Assembly: GCA_964035545.1 (NCBI GenBank)
Contig: OZ037768.1
Coordinates: forward strand, 7,803,241-7,867,240
Length of the DNA stretch: 64,000 bases
Source of the DNA: Bugula neritina
Taxonomy: Eukaryota > Bryozoa > Gymnolaemata > Cheilostomatida > Bugulidae
Reading direction: 5' to 3'
Position 1 is the stretch's first letter. The number at the start of each line of letters is the position of its first letter. Positions 1 to 63,042 of this stretch are shown here, piece by piece. The notes under the pieces were generated by a model. The model did no database searches. It was not told where the DNA came from and worked only from the letters and a program-made list of their open reading frames with translations. The position numbers and the translations under genes were made by a program.

Positions 1-328
1 GCAAGGAAAGGTTATATTGTGATACATATTATATAACTTTTACCTATAAAAGAGTAGATTGGCTCTATAGATTTTATAATTAAAGTCTCACAGTAGCAGT
101 AGTAGCATTTAATCAACATGATCAAACATTTCAAACTAGCCATTTTGCCGAAATCATCAAAAATAAAACATCGGAATTAATAATGAAAAATAAATTCTAA
201 AATGTAATTAATACCAAGCTACAATAAATATATAATGTGTATGACTATATTGATGAAAACAACTTAATAGGAAAATATATAAGACTTTACACATAGGTAA
301 TGCTGTGAGCATATAAATATACACATAC

Positions 329-50894
<50,566 letters not shown>

Positions 50895-50899
50895 TTTTG

Positions 50900-53800
50900 C
50901 TAAAGAAAAATACAAAAATTGTTGAGCTTTAATTAAGAACTAAATTTATAAACATACTTAAAATAACGAACAGCACTACATGATGAGATAATTTTGAAAA
51001 TACACAGCACTTTAAAATATTCAATCAGCAACTTATAGTGTAAACAAGCCACACAATAAATTAAATGAAAAATAGTGTAAAATCTAAGAAAAAAAGACAA
51101 TTTCTTTGTTTATAAAGTAGAATAAAGATAAACTCTAATAAAACTAACCAAGTATTACCCTGGAAATGGCTATTATGCTGTATGACTAAAATGTGGTCAT
51201 TTTATGAAAAATCCATATTGTTTTTGTATCAAATATAATTGTAAAAACTTTCGACTTATTGAATATTTTTTACCTCATACTATTTTTATTAACCATTCAA
51301 TAATCTTGATACAGAGAATATCCATTCAAACCTTCCCATAATGCATTCACATTAAAAATTTAGATGTTTGTAATTTAAGTGAAGTAGGTAGAGGGAATGT
51401 GGAAATAGTGTAAACTAAATGTATTCACCCATTTGATCTTTTTATTTATTTTAAATTAAAATATTTGAATTAGTCAGTATGTTATTCCAGTTTGGCTTAA
51501 ACTCATTTCCTTTGAAACTCACCGAGCTTTTATTGAGATCCAACACGGGACTGACAGTTGAGTAACAACTTCTCAAAAACTCCATAAACTATAACATTAC
51601 CAGGTGAAGAGTAGGTAGAAGGAAATATTTAATGTCATTGCTGCAAATAGCAGATGAAATGAGAAAAAATTATTTGTAAACTAATTTTTTATTTAAAAAT
51701 AAGATTTAATGAAGTAAAAATCCGTATTTGGTGAAAGGTGAAAGGCGTGTAAGCTAGTTTAAATGGCTAAACAAATACAATACTACCACAAAATTAATTT
51801 TTTACCTAGTCTTATCAATGTAAATCTCAAGTGTTCAATAAAAACTACAGTAAAACATTTTTTACATTTGTACCTATTACATTATATTATAATTAATTAC
51901 TCTGTTGTGCTAGTAATTTTGGTCTACTAGTAATACTAATAGTCTTAATAACACTTATACTCTTCTTCCACTGATTTTATCTTTTAAGCCAGTTTATACA
52001 TCAATTTACAATTGTGCAACGTAAAACTGTAAAGTGTTCTCCAAGTCACAGCAACAGCTGAGAATGACATCGAGTATCAGTATGACAGATACTCATACAT
52101 TTCTTATTTGAGATATAACATAAGCCAAACTTTAAAGCCACGTATATTAAGTTGAATTTAAGCCATATTATTATTTATTAACTATTGAGTGACACGGATT
52201 AATATTTAGTTCTACATTAAAAATTAATTCTAAAAATAAATTACACATAAATATTGTGATTCTGAGTACCATTATGACAGTGATTATACAACGATATTGG
52301 GTAGGAGCATGAGTACGCCAGTACGAATACTACTAGTAGTCTAGTACTAATATTAATGAGTAATATTTGTAGTCATTCTCATACTCATATTGGTATAATC
52401 ATAATGATTATTATTTTAATGATATTATAAGTATTACTATTACCAACTCTAAAATTCAAACTAAATCTAAATATACTAAAAATACATTTCAAGTTTATGT
52501 TCTTGCTAATTCTTTTCCAGGAGTTTGAGTCAAACTCAAAGCCTTTACAGTTACTTAAGTCAAAGTTTCACTTTCACTGTTTCAGACTTCAGTTTGACTT
52601 AAACTAAAACTTCAAGTTTGAAATTTTAATTTGAACTTGAAGTTGAGCAAAGTTGAAAATAAGCTTAATGCAAAACAAAAACAACTGGTCACGTTACTGC
52701 AATTTGATGTGAGTTGCTGTTAAAATGCAAAGCGTTTTTACAGCTATGATATCAAGTTCCAGAGTTTTAGCTACTGATAATTATACAAAGCTGCGATATT
52801 GCAATAATAGCGGAATTGCTGACAAAAGAAATTACACTAATCGCTGTAATAAAAATTTAACCAGGATATTAGAGAAACATTTTTGATGCGCTCAGCAAGT
52901 CATATTTTATTATATTATCTGCGTTCTAATGAGTGTTTTTGGAGAACGAAGACTAATATAAAGGAACATCAAAACAATTCTTGCAACAAAAACGGTTGAT
53001 TTTCTCCTGGCGCTGAGTAATACTAATACAAATAGTAATAGGCATAGCAATAGTAAAATATCTGCGAAGCTTACGCAAAATCAACAGTGGCCGTCGTGTA
53101 GCTCATGTTTAATGCCAGTGAATTTGATTGTCTGATAGTGAATCAGTTACAGCAATGTAACTGCCTAATTTTCACTAAATTTACTCTGCTTTGCCTTTTG
53201 CTATCATCATCATCATCATCATCATGGTCGTAATTTTATCATAATGATAATGATATTGTAATTGATAATATAAATATTTAATGATCGATCATAGTCATTA
53301 GTGATTATGATGATGATAATAATCAAGTCCTACAAGTATAAGACTAAGTATAAGTATAACTCAAACTGTAAGTGTAAGTCACTTATAGTTATACTTATAG
53401 TTAATGTTATATTTTAAATTTGAAGTTAATAAGATTGTGAAATATAAAATAAAATGTAATGGCTAATGACTCTTGACATTTTTTAGTAGCTAAATCTAAT
53501 AGTAATAGTAATAGGTATAGTTATAGACTTATATTTATAGTTATACTTTTACTTATAGTAAAACTATTAATGTTTTGTGCTTATTTCCAGATGTTAATGG
53601 GCTACCTCAACAGTGTATATGATTATATTAGCATACTCAACACTGATGTCAGTAATAATATAGTATTAATATAGCTAGGGCATTCTTGATTCCATATGGT
53701 TGTTAAAAATTGTTTAATTTTTCTCTTTTCGAATAAAGCAATTTGTGCTGTAACTTATTAGTTATATCCTACAAAATTTCAAGTGCTTTTGCTTCTCATA

Positions 53801-53938
53801 AAACATGGATGGCCATGTTTTATGAGAAGCAAAAGCACTTGAAATTTTGGCCATGTTTTACTTCAACAAACACTTTCTATAGTCGATGTTTTTGCTTTTA
53901 GCTACTTATGTAAATCATTATTTGTAGCCATACTCAGG
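50900..53938. promoter_or_regulatory. Divergent spacer between HERC1 and TBCCD1
   Basis: HERC1 (minus) and TBCCD1 (plus) start facing away from each other, with 3.0 kb between start codons. The HERC1 side begins with a splice acceptor (CTTTAG on the minus strand), so at least one untranslated HERC1 exon and the promoter must lie in this spacer. The sequence is AT-rich with trinucleotide runs (CATCAT near 53203) and TA/AG-rich simple repeats near 53340-53580. There is no CpG-rich block and no clear TATA element that I can defend. A long perfect hairpin lies at its TBCCD1 end. No coding frame is seen. Confidence 0.5.
53772..53849. repeat. Perfect 37-bp inverted repeat (hairpin) upstream of TBCCD1
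   Basis: Arm 53772-53808 and arm 53813-53849 are exact reverse complements separated by the 4-nt loop ATGG. The right arm ends 89 bp before the TBCCD1 start codon, so it lies in the core promoter or 5' UTR. If transcribed it would form a 37-bp stem. Perfect arms with a tiny loop suggest recent origin by template switching, or a young hairpin RNA. Confidence 0.9.
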
Positions 53939-56379
53939 ATGGGGCCTGCAGGTGATGGTCATCATGAACATGGGCTAAGCTTATCGTTATGGGTGAAAGG
54001 TGAACTGTTTACCTTTGGCACAGTAGCCGGTACACCCCATCCACGTCTGGGTTTTAGTAACATACGTAAAATGGTGACCTATTGTAAAAATAAAGGTATG
54101 AAATAAGCTGTGTATAGTTTGTTTTCTAATTTTTTATCAGCTGTTTTTACTGAACTTATATTTAAATTTAAAACTTTGCTATTGAAGGTGCCCAAGGTTT
54201 TCCATCTGTTCAATATTCCATATGGAAGCATATAGCTTGCAACAAACTTCAGCTGACAGAGGAAATTGCCTGGATGTACTTTGAGCAATACCACATGGTA
54301 GCTGGGGAGCTGTCTGCCTCAGAGCGGCTGGAAATGTTCCATCTCAGTTCTCAATCCGACCGATCTTCCACCAAACAGAAAATGAAGGCTGACACTTTAC
54401 AGTTTGTGCTCTTCCTATACATACAGCAGCTCCATAAGATATCTATAAAATCTTCACTTGTCACTGGAGATGAGTGGCCTTCGCGTACAAGGTCTCCTGA
54501 CCTGGAATCAGCTCGAACGGCTACTAGTGGGAAAAATCTTGATGAGAATTCTCACTTCACTTTTGTAATGCACCATCTCAATGATCTGATGGAGTTGATT
54601 ATAGACCCAGCTGGATCAGCTTTAACTGATGTTAATGCAAGCATAGAGGCAATTAGAGCTTTAGGATTTGTCATCGCTGCCTCAATTGATGGAAACAGGT
54701 AATAAATATTGTCTACTGACATCAAACACGTATATTATAAAAACATATACATAAAAATTATTCCGCACAGTATTGTATCAAACAACTTCAGATTTTTGTG
54801 ATATTGCGTGATTTAATGTAAAGTATTTGTGACACAATGTTGATGGTATGCAGTAGTAAAGTAATAGGGAAGTTGGCTCCTCTTGTTTTTCAATTTTTGG
54901 TTAAATAACCTTATGCCGTATTTTGCAACATTCCAGACCTCGTATAAATTATTCTAACTAAAACTTTTTTCATAAAGTTTGATTATGTTAGTTAGTTTTT
55001 TGCTTATAACTAAAGTCAAATCTGGCCTCAAAAAAATCTAGGCTGATACATTTTTACTAATTAGTTTTAGTTGATTAATCTTCTAGTATGTCTAGCATTG
55101 ATTTTATTATTTGTAGAACATTAACACCACTGGAAAAAGTAGCTATGCACCCATCAGTGGCTCCACACTCTGGCTATAATAAGGTGTGCACTCTCTGTTT
55201 AAGTTCTTTATTTGTTATATTTATCATTCTTTTGGGTTGATGTAGTGAAATGTAGGTTTTTGTTTTTAACATTTGATGAACAAATAGTATTCTGAGTTGC
55301 ATGCTTGTACCTAAAACATTTTTATATGTGCTGCCGGGTTTGAAGTGTAATTACGGTTGACTTTTACATATATCAGATGTAAACATTATGGCATGACTTG
55401 CTGTTTCCTTTTGCAGGATTCACAAACATTCCTATTTAAGGCTCTACATTCGTGGTTCAGATCTAACCTCACTCAGAGCCCATTTGGCATCTCATCTTGT
55501 ATTGGTAATGGCAAGCGTCTCTCTTGGCTGCCCATTGACACCACAACTGCTACTAAAAGGGGTAAAATCGGCACAAACGGCCATCTTGTTAGTCGGGAAT
55601 TTGTTAAAGGAAATAAGATAATAATAATGACTCAAGTTGGTAAGCAGATGGTTGCTAGAAGTTCTGGTACTCTGGAACAAGCTTATATAAAGATACACAG
55701 ATGCCAGTATAGCTACTTTTATCTTCTCTCTCCTCTAAGATCTGTGAGTATAGAAAAGTGTAAGAACATTACTGTGGTTCTGGGGCCAGTGGAGGTGGCA
55801 ATCATGATCTCTGGCTGTGAGAATATAACAGTTATAGCGCCATGTGGCCGTATAGTAATTGGCAACAGTTCTCTCTGCACTTTGAACCTTCTCACCCCTT
55901 GCCGCCCACTATTACTTCCTGGATGTGAGGCAATTAGCCTGGGTCCTTACAACACTTTCTACCCGAAGCTGGAAGATCACATGAAAAAAGTAATGATTCC
56001 GGCAACCATCAACCTTTGGGATCAGCCAGTTATGGCTGGCCATGACACACACGGAGAAAGCTCTTCAACCTGGTTTCTACTACCTCCCACGGATTTCTCA
56101 CAGTTTATCATACCTTTTGAGATGGAGGGGAAGACAACTTCTATACCCTTTCCCTTACCATCTGCTTATAAGAAGGCTTTGGATGTGAAGAACAAAGAAT
56201 ACAAACAGTGGCTTAAATCTGTCAATGAATCAACTCAGGATGTGGAAAAGAAGCAAAGTTTTCAAGCTTTAGTAGAGCAGCAGTTTCAAGAGTGGCTAGC
56301 AGAAACTGGTCATAAGAAGGAAATAGACGCTATCGTGCAGCATATTGATGGCAAATTCAAGTTTGATTCAAAGCGATAA
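53939..56379 (+). CDS. TBCCD1: TBCC domain-containing protein 1
   Basis: Four exons: 53939-54095, 54188-54698, 55117-55183 and 55417-56379. All introns are GT-AG with matching phases, giving 565 aa against 557 in human TBCCD1. The start is the only ATG that keeps the conserved LWVKGELFTFG block. Later blocks collinear with vertebrate TBCCD1 are WKHIACNKLQLTEEIAW, DTLQFVLFLYIQQLHKIS, KIHRCQYSYFYLLSPLRSV, SIEKCKNITVVLGPVEVA and IIPFEMEGKTTSIPFPLP. The TBCC beta-helix spans residues about 320-435. TBCCD1 acts at centrosomes and basal bodies and in Golgi positioning. The family is reported to lack the arginine-finger GAP activity of cofactor C and RP2. Divergent to HERC1. AATAAA at 56672. Confidence 0.96.
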
Positions 56380-56671
56380 TGTATTGTATTTTTCACATTC
56401 TGTTTATAGAAACTGTAAACTTATTTTCCAGTTTTGTTTTTTTTACATGTTTCTAGCTTTAAAATTTAGACCTTTTCTGTTTTCATATTGATTTTTTTTT
56501 CAATTTTTAGGAGCAAAATATTTTCTGTGAGTGCTTGTGTTTGAGGCTTCATAATGTTTATATTAAATGTAAATATAGGCTATGTAACCATAAAAATGAA
56601 AAATTTATAAAATTCTCATTTCTTTGCTTCAACTTAAAAACTTTTCAGCTATATATTTTTGATGACTACTC

Positions 56672-56677
56672 AATAAA
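56672..56677 (+). terminator. Polyadenylation signal of TBCCD1
   Basis: AATAAA 293 bp after the TBCCD1 stop codon in an AT-rich 3' UTR. A second AATAAA lies about 25 bp further. Inferred from motif and position. Confidence 0.55.
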
Positions 56678-56753
56678 TATGTACTATTACTAACTTGAAT
56701 AAAAAAATATCTTCAAGGATAGCTTTCACATTGCTTGACCTTGTTTCTAGCTA

Positions 56754-57044
56754 CTATATGAAATAGTTACTTCTTGCAAAGAACTTAACATAATATTTGT
56801 TGTAATACTGACTGAAGAGTAATTCGGTCTTTATGGCAGTTAATAGACTTTTATCAACCGGCTTGCTCAACAACAATTGACTTTGCACTTGAAGATACGA
56901 TAATAAATATAAATCTTCACACTCTGCTCTATGGGCATAGTGCAAGACAGTTATAATAATAGCTAAAACAATGGGAATCGTTAGAAGCAGCACATAGTTG
57001 GGGGGGGGGTCATTAAATTCGATGTTTGTATATACATAGTCCAA
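56754..57044 (-). CDS. Possible small single-pass membrane protein exon (hypothetical)
   Basis: Open frame of 96 codons convergent to TBCCD1. It starts after a possible acceptor (TATTATAG near 57053) and has no ATG at its upstream end. It passes in frame through a G10 run (read as three prolines), then encodes a hydrophobic segment YVLLLTIPIVLAIIITVLHY followed by a polar, helix-prone tail. I do not recognise it. It could be the last exon of a small membrane protein or a chance frame; the homopolymer and missing upstream exons keep confidence low. Confidence 0.2.
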   Translation of the reverse strand: MDYVYTNIEFNDPPPNYVLLLTIPIVLAIIITVLHYAHRAECEDLYLLSYLQVQSQLLLSKPVDKSLLTAIKTELLFSQYYNKYYVKFFARSNYFI

Positions 57045-60000
57045 ACTCTATAATATACCCCAAACCACGGGTTCAGGCGATTTCCTATCACAATAATGGA
57101 AGTATACTGACCATGCTGTATGCTGGTAAATTTGCATATTATATGTGTAATAATTAAATCTGGAGTTATTTTATAACTCCAGTTTATTACAGAAGATTTA
57201 TCAGTTAGTAAATAACCTCAGTGAAGGCATAATACACGCAGGCCTTGGCTCAAAGCTGCACTTTTTGGTGATACAAGGAGAACATATTATGCTAACTTAT
57301 TGATTTCTTTTATTTCTTTCCTTGTTGAATTTGTTTGATTCAGGTTAGTCTCAACTATCACTGCAACCCTCTAAAACAAAACAAGATTAAACTAAACCAT
57401 GATGTTCATAATATATCTAGCAAGTAGCAAATGTTTGAATAAAGCACATTTATACTTTTAACTGTTGTATAGAAATTTATGTCAAGATATTTGAAGAAAT
57501 AAAACATATTACTTTTTTAAAACCATATTTAAATCTGCTAATTTGTATGTAGGAGCTGCATGTATATAATAACAGTAACAAACTATAGCATTATAGAGCA
57601 ACTGGCATTATAGCAAACTTTATAATGCATATTGTGCATTATAAAAACTATTGAAACTAAATTAGTTAATTTTCTAAAACAGCAACAAACTTATAAGTTC
57701 AATGTTGAGAAGTTATGATTTTATAATGCTTGCTTTCTATTAGTATGCATATAATATTATGTAGCAACTGGCAACACTTTTTGACTTTAGAGTTGTGTTT
57801 TCCATCTCTGTTTATGACCATAGCACTACCAACAACTATGTAGTAAAAATTAAAGTTGCTGAAGATGTTAATAATTAGTGTTGCTAGGAAAATAACATAT
57901 TTTAAAGTTAATTTTTATCTCAATCGAACTATTTATTTTTCCACACAAACTGTACAACTAATAGTGTGCAACTAAACATGACTACATGAAGCTTGAACTA
58001 TAGTAGAAGTAGTCGCTTACACAATTTTGGTTCTGGTGTCTATTAAAATTCTTCAGAAAACATAAATTTTTTTCTACATTTCTAATCTAGAACACAGGCT
58101 TTTTCAATTTCTCCATTACAGCACCTACCTTTTCTGAAAAAGGTAGGGATATAAAAGGCCTACTGCATGGGTCAATTCTTAATTTGAATTCAATAATTAT
58201 TCTAAATTTGAATTTGAATTCAACTTAAAAGGATGTTTCTTGTCCAATCACTCTATAATACTGTACCAGTTATATAGTTGGAAGAGCTAGGTGGATGGAT
58301 ATAAGACTGGGGTGTATAACAAATTTAAGGATTTGAAACTCATACAACTTGAATTAATTAAACTTAATTATTCAAATTCTGTCTGTTAGGAATAATTAGA
58401 CGTAGCTTTTTATATCGCCATGTTGTAATCCTTTTAAGCAAAGTTCAGCAACCACATTATTAAAATAAATAGTGAAATTCATCTCACCATCCCTTTGTCA
58501 AAGCATATTACCAAAGCTATGAGTACAGTTGCACCTAAAGTAGAAACAAAATATGACAGGTATTTGTCGTATGTAGGCTATACTTTGATTGACTTTTTAA
58601 ATTTTATCTTTGACACAGGAAACACTGCACTAGGTGTTGAGGTCACAAGTTCACTAAATATTTGGTTTCGGCAGTCAAATTTTTATTTAGAAACCGTATA
58701 GTTTATGGGAGGTGTCCATCACCCAACATCATTTATTTTCTACCACTACCATTGGCACATGTGGGTTGATGTCGTTGGCTGTTATTTTGTATAGGAGTTG
58801 TCTTTCTATTTGATTATGATTACGTCATGACCGCAACGAGTAAGCACATGGCCATTCACCATTGATTGAGCAGATAATAGTAACAGTAAAATATTATTAT
58901 GTTATTATTAGAGTGATACGCTGATCCGTTATTATTGTTATCGTGATTCGTATGCATGAATGGTGATTGGTCAAATTGGGTTCATTGTTAATAATTGACA
59001 AGTAGCTGCACTTGGTGGTTTATTTGAAGGAATTTCTTCAGGACAGAGGTTGTTTTGAGAGGGAGAGAACTAATATACTCTGTAATAATCAGGTACTTAA
59101 AAAATTAGTCTAGTTATAGCACTCAATTATAGACATGCTAGCTAAACACTTTAATTATAGGTTTACATTTCATTCTCATTCTGTGTAGATCTTTACAATT
59201 TGAGTTTACACTTACAGTTACAGTGTCACTCTCTATGAACTTTTGAAGTGCTGGTTAACTCTACACTCAATACTTGTACTTATAAACTTCAAATTCAACT
59301 TGCCTCAGTATTACTATTATAGTGTAAATGTGCCATTACGTTATCCTAAGCATTTAAAATTTTGAGTACTAAATTTAGCACTTGCTAGTAGTAGTTGGTA
59401 AGTTGTGCAACAAATTGAAATATTATTCACTTTTAATACTAATACAGTAATAACTACTAGTTACAATCTAAATCTGAATCACACTGTTGAAATATTCAAA
59501 AGTCATAATCATCATTACAATGATAATGATAATCAATTAAAAAGTAAGGTTGATACTCATAGTAAGTTCATGGTAACCCTAAGACCAAAGGCTAATAGCT
59601 TAGTATCATAATTATTGAAACAGAGCCGTTGGTTGTACTTGGTGTTATAATTTTCTTGTGACAGTAAGTGTTACCAATTGGAAAGTGTTGACATCCTGTT
59701 GGTGTTACTTTTAGGTGCAGAAAAGTTTATTTTTGCTTTTAGCCTATTAGTATTAGTATGTATATGAGTTTTAGTTTGGCATTTTGATTTGAACTGCAAT
59801 TGCTTTATTTTATCAGCAGACAACTCCGTACAATACAATTATCCAATAGAACTATGTAAGGCTAGTGAAAACTGCAGCTTTGCGCTCACAACAGTAACTG
59901 AGTATAGGTCTATAATCATAATGATGATGGTTGTTATCAAACTCAAAGACCAAGGTTTCAAAATGAAAAAGTGTAACAGCATTGAAAATAAATGCAACTT

Positions 60001-62293
60001 GGTAAATAAAATCTTAAAAGGTTTTACTTGAAATAAAATTTAAAATTAGGGTAATTTTTTTTTCATTGAAACAATAAGTATAACCCCATCAGCCATCATC
60101 AGGTAACGCTCTCGCCCAGTTATAGAAAAGTGGTGGGTTGCAGTAGGGCACCATCCCAATACATCTACATTTCTAATTCTAACTTTGCTAAATAGCAAGT
60201 TCACTAGCAAGTATACTGGCATAAACTTCGAATGGTGCTTTGTGTTTTATGATACATACAGTTTCATTGCAGTGTTCATTTAGAATCGGAGGTTTTCTTG
60301 GTTTTGACTATTGCTATTAGCTTTACTCTTTTACATATGGGTTTTTGTTTTATATTTTCTATCAATGCAAAACAAATACATTTCATTTGTTGACTAATCC
60401 AAACAAACCTAAATTTGTACTTATGAGTTATGAAACCACTATTTGATGGATTATATGTTAATCTTTAAAAGCTCTTAGGACTGCTTGATATCTCATGTTG
60501 AATTTATGTCTCTTGGCTTATAACACAGGTTGAATCTGCTGAATCTGAAAACCACAATTAGTGTTGGATATTAAGTAACTTTTTAAGTCACCAAACCTGC
60601 AATAACCTCACAGTGCTCTGGCTGCAATAGGTGTAAGCTATGACTTAACAACTCAACAACAGACATTCATAGGACAGGGCCCATTAAATCTTGACACTAG
60701 CAAAAGAGTGCTTTCGGGTCTCTGATGCCTCCATATTCTGAAATCCCTTTGGGAAGCTGCCATCTTCTTGCTTATTTACAAATTATCAGGTCCATGCAAA
60801 TAGATCTACAAAAGTAATTAACTCATTTCATGAGCTCTAAATAACCCTGACATCTAAATAACAATAGCAGTTTTGACATCTTTCACAACTCACACAATAA
60901 AGTGATGGAATCATGCGTTATTGATGACAACACATTCTCTCCATAAGTTTACAGTCATGTTATATTTGCTTGTTTAGTGTTTCCTTATCACACATGTTTG
61001 CTAAAACCATTATTTTTTTATCATTATTGCTTAATTGCTTGTTATTACCCGGGCAAGCCTACCTACTTAAACAGGGGGTAGACAGTCAGGTTTTATATAC
61101 TTTATATCTACTTGAACAATTGAAATAGACCTGTGGTTATAGCATATAACTACACTTCATAGATAGAGATATTCTCTCTACTTTTATGCTACTAACTCTA
61201 GGCATTTTCTAGCACTGAGACTCTTTCACGGTCTGTTGCCTATCTCACTCACCCTTTTATAAAAGGTCACTAATTTATTCTGTAACAGCAAGTTAAAACA
61301 AGCTTTCATGTTCACCAGCCAAGGACTATGCAATTATTTAGCAATAAACTGATCATTGGGGGTTTTTGTTACCAAATTTAGCTTTTTAAATTGCAATCAA
61401 TGTTTGCATGGGACAATATAAATGTGATTCAATATACTATTTTAGTGTACTATAATGCATCTTTTAAGCAGAAGGACAAGCATTATCAAAGCCTCATTTT
61501 CGAACATCTGTTACTTTAATTTAGAGTTGGGACCGTAAGCTTGTTTTTTTCATTCAAACGTTTTTTTCTTATCAATAATACGCTTAAAGTTGGTCAAAAT
61601 AGTGTAATTTATTATTTATGTGAAATACTATATTGTAATGATGGGACCCCATCTAGTAGACTGAAGAAATTCTTTCTAAATTGAATATTTAGGTTATGCC
61701 TACTAAAGCCACAATGCAGTGGTATGTACCTATTTATATTTGCTCACAATGGTAAGCTTTTCATTGTTGTATCAGTGAATAATCACTTATTGCAAAAGCC
61801 TATCTATTGATTTTGGTTGGTCATATAATAATAGAGGTTTATTGTTGGCCTGCTATGATTATAGTACTTTTGTCAGCTTGTTTACGTATGCAAAACGCAG
61901 ACAATCAATTTAGTTGATTTAACTGTAGAGTTATAGACAGGATAGGCTGGATGTCACTGCTTTTTGGTCAAAAGGTTAGCATTTATTGCCTGATTAGTTT
62001 GTAAATTATGCTATCAGTTTTATGTGCAAAGTTTTAAAAGTCTAACTTTTGCAAGACTCGGGAATGCTGTAACTGAGAGATTTTATATTGAAGCTATAAA
62101 TTTAATTGTAGTTTTTCTATTACTAAATACTTTAGTCTGTTTTTCCTCTAATGCTCTTGATAAACTGTTACCTTTTCTACAGAAAACTGTTTAACTGACA
62201 TCAAAATGCAGGTGTTCCAACTTTGACCCATGATTACACCATAATATGTCCAGAGATTAGAGGAGTTTTATATTTTTTAAGATAAATGTGCTA

Positions 62294-62654
62294 TGATTAA
62301 AGTTCTCAAACTCATCAGGTGGTACCTCTATAATTGTGCTGTTTACCTGTAGTTAATATACTACCCCTTATAACTAAAAGTTTGATATGCTTACCATGAC
62401 TTTACTACTTTATAGAATAGATAGGAGACTTTCTAATCGCTGCACCATTACTGCACCTACCTCCCTGTAGTTACATAAGAACTGCACTATGAGATTTCCA
62501 TGAAAAGCAATTAGAGAGTCTCCTATCTATTCTATAAAGTAGTAAAGTCATGGTAAGCATATCAAACTTTTAGTTATAAGGGGTAGTATATTAAACTACA
62601 GGTGAACAGCACAATTATAGAGGTACCACCTGATGAATTTGAGAACTTTAATCA
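62294..62654. repeat. Large inverted repeat, ~145-bp arms
   Basis: Left arm 62294-62436 and right arm 62509-62654 are near-perfect reverse complements around a 72-bp loop. The loop contains one inverted end of the TAGGTGCAG MITE family. The right arm is followed directly at 62655 by another copy of that family (to about 62803), so MITE ends and the palindrome are physically joined. Confidence 0.85.
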
Positions 62655-62803
62655 GAGGTAGGTGCAGTAATGGAGAAATTGAGAAAAGCCTGTGTTCTAG
62701 ATTTGAAAATGTAGCAAAATATCAATCCACGCCCCAAGCCAAAATTTAATAATAAAATTAAAGATTTTAGGTTTTCACAATTTCTCTACTACTGCTCCTA
62801 CGG
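62655..62803. mobile_element. MITE copy of the TAGGTGCAG family
   Basis: Matches the 169-bp element at 2551-2719 at both ends (GGTAGGTGCAGTAATGGAGA and ACTGCTCCTAC) and in the middle (AATAATAAAATTAAAGA). It joins the large inverted repeat on the left and a 20-bp minisatellite on the right. Confidence 0.7.
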
Positions 62804-63042
62804 TAGTGTATGTAGCTACAGGGTAGTGTGTGTAGCTACAGGGTAGTGTGTGTAGCTACAGGGTGGTGTGTGTAGCTACAGGGTGGTGTGTGTAGCTACA
62901 GGGTAGTGTGTGTAGCTACAGGGTGGTGTGTGTAACTACAGGGTGATGTGTGTAACTACAGGGTGGTGTGTGTAACTACAGGGTGATGTGTGTAGCTACA
63001 GGGTGGTGTGTGTAGCTACAGGGTAGTGTGTGTAACTACAGG
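62804..63042. repeat. 20-bp minisatellite GTAGCTACAGGGTAGTGTGT
   Basis: About 12 tandem copies with A/G variants (GGTGGTGTG, GGTGATGTG). It starts at the end of the MITE copy. The last MITE bases CCTACGGTAG resemble the unit, so the array may have grown from the element edge. Confidence 0.95.

Larger units (their letters stand above)
56380..62293. other. Right-hand intergenic DNA, no supported gene
   Basis: AT-rich DNA with no frame of convincing coding character and no exon-like conserved block. It includes a short 23-bp palindrome (57161-57183, CTGGAGTTA and its complement) and a truncated copy of the TAGGTGCAG MITE end at about 58085-58135. Open frames of 60-100 codons (58495, 59405, 59789) are rich in Asn/Lys/Ile/Tyr, as expected from base composition. 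Confidence 0.5.

Noticed and set aside
55357-55416. Upstream extension of the last TBCCD1 exon
   Set aside because: A clear acceptor (TTTTGCAG) precedes 55417, the phase from exon 3 fits there, and the extra 20 residues are not conserved.
59405-60031. Frames of 68 and 80 codons in the right-hand intergenic region
   Set aside because: Composition is dominated by Asn, Lys, Ile and Thr from AT-rich DNA, with no motif or splice context.
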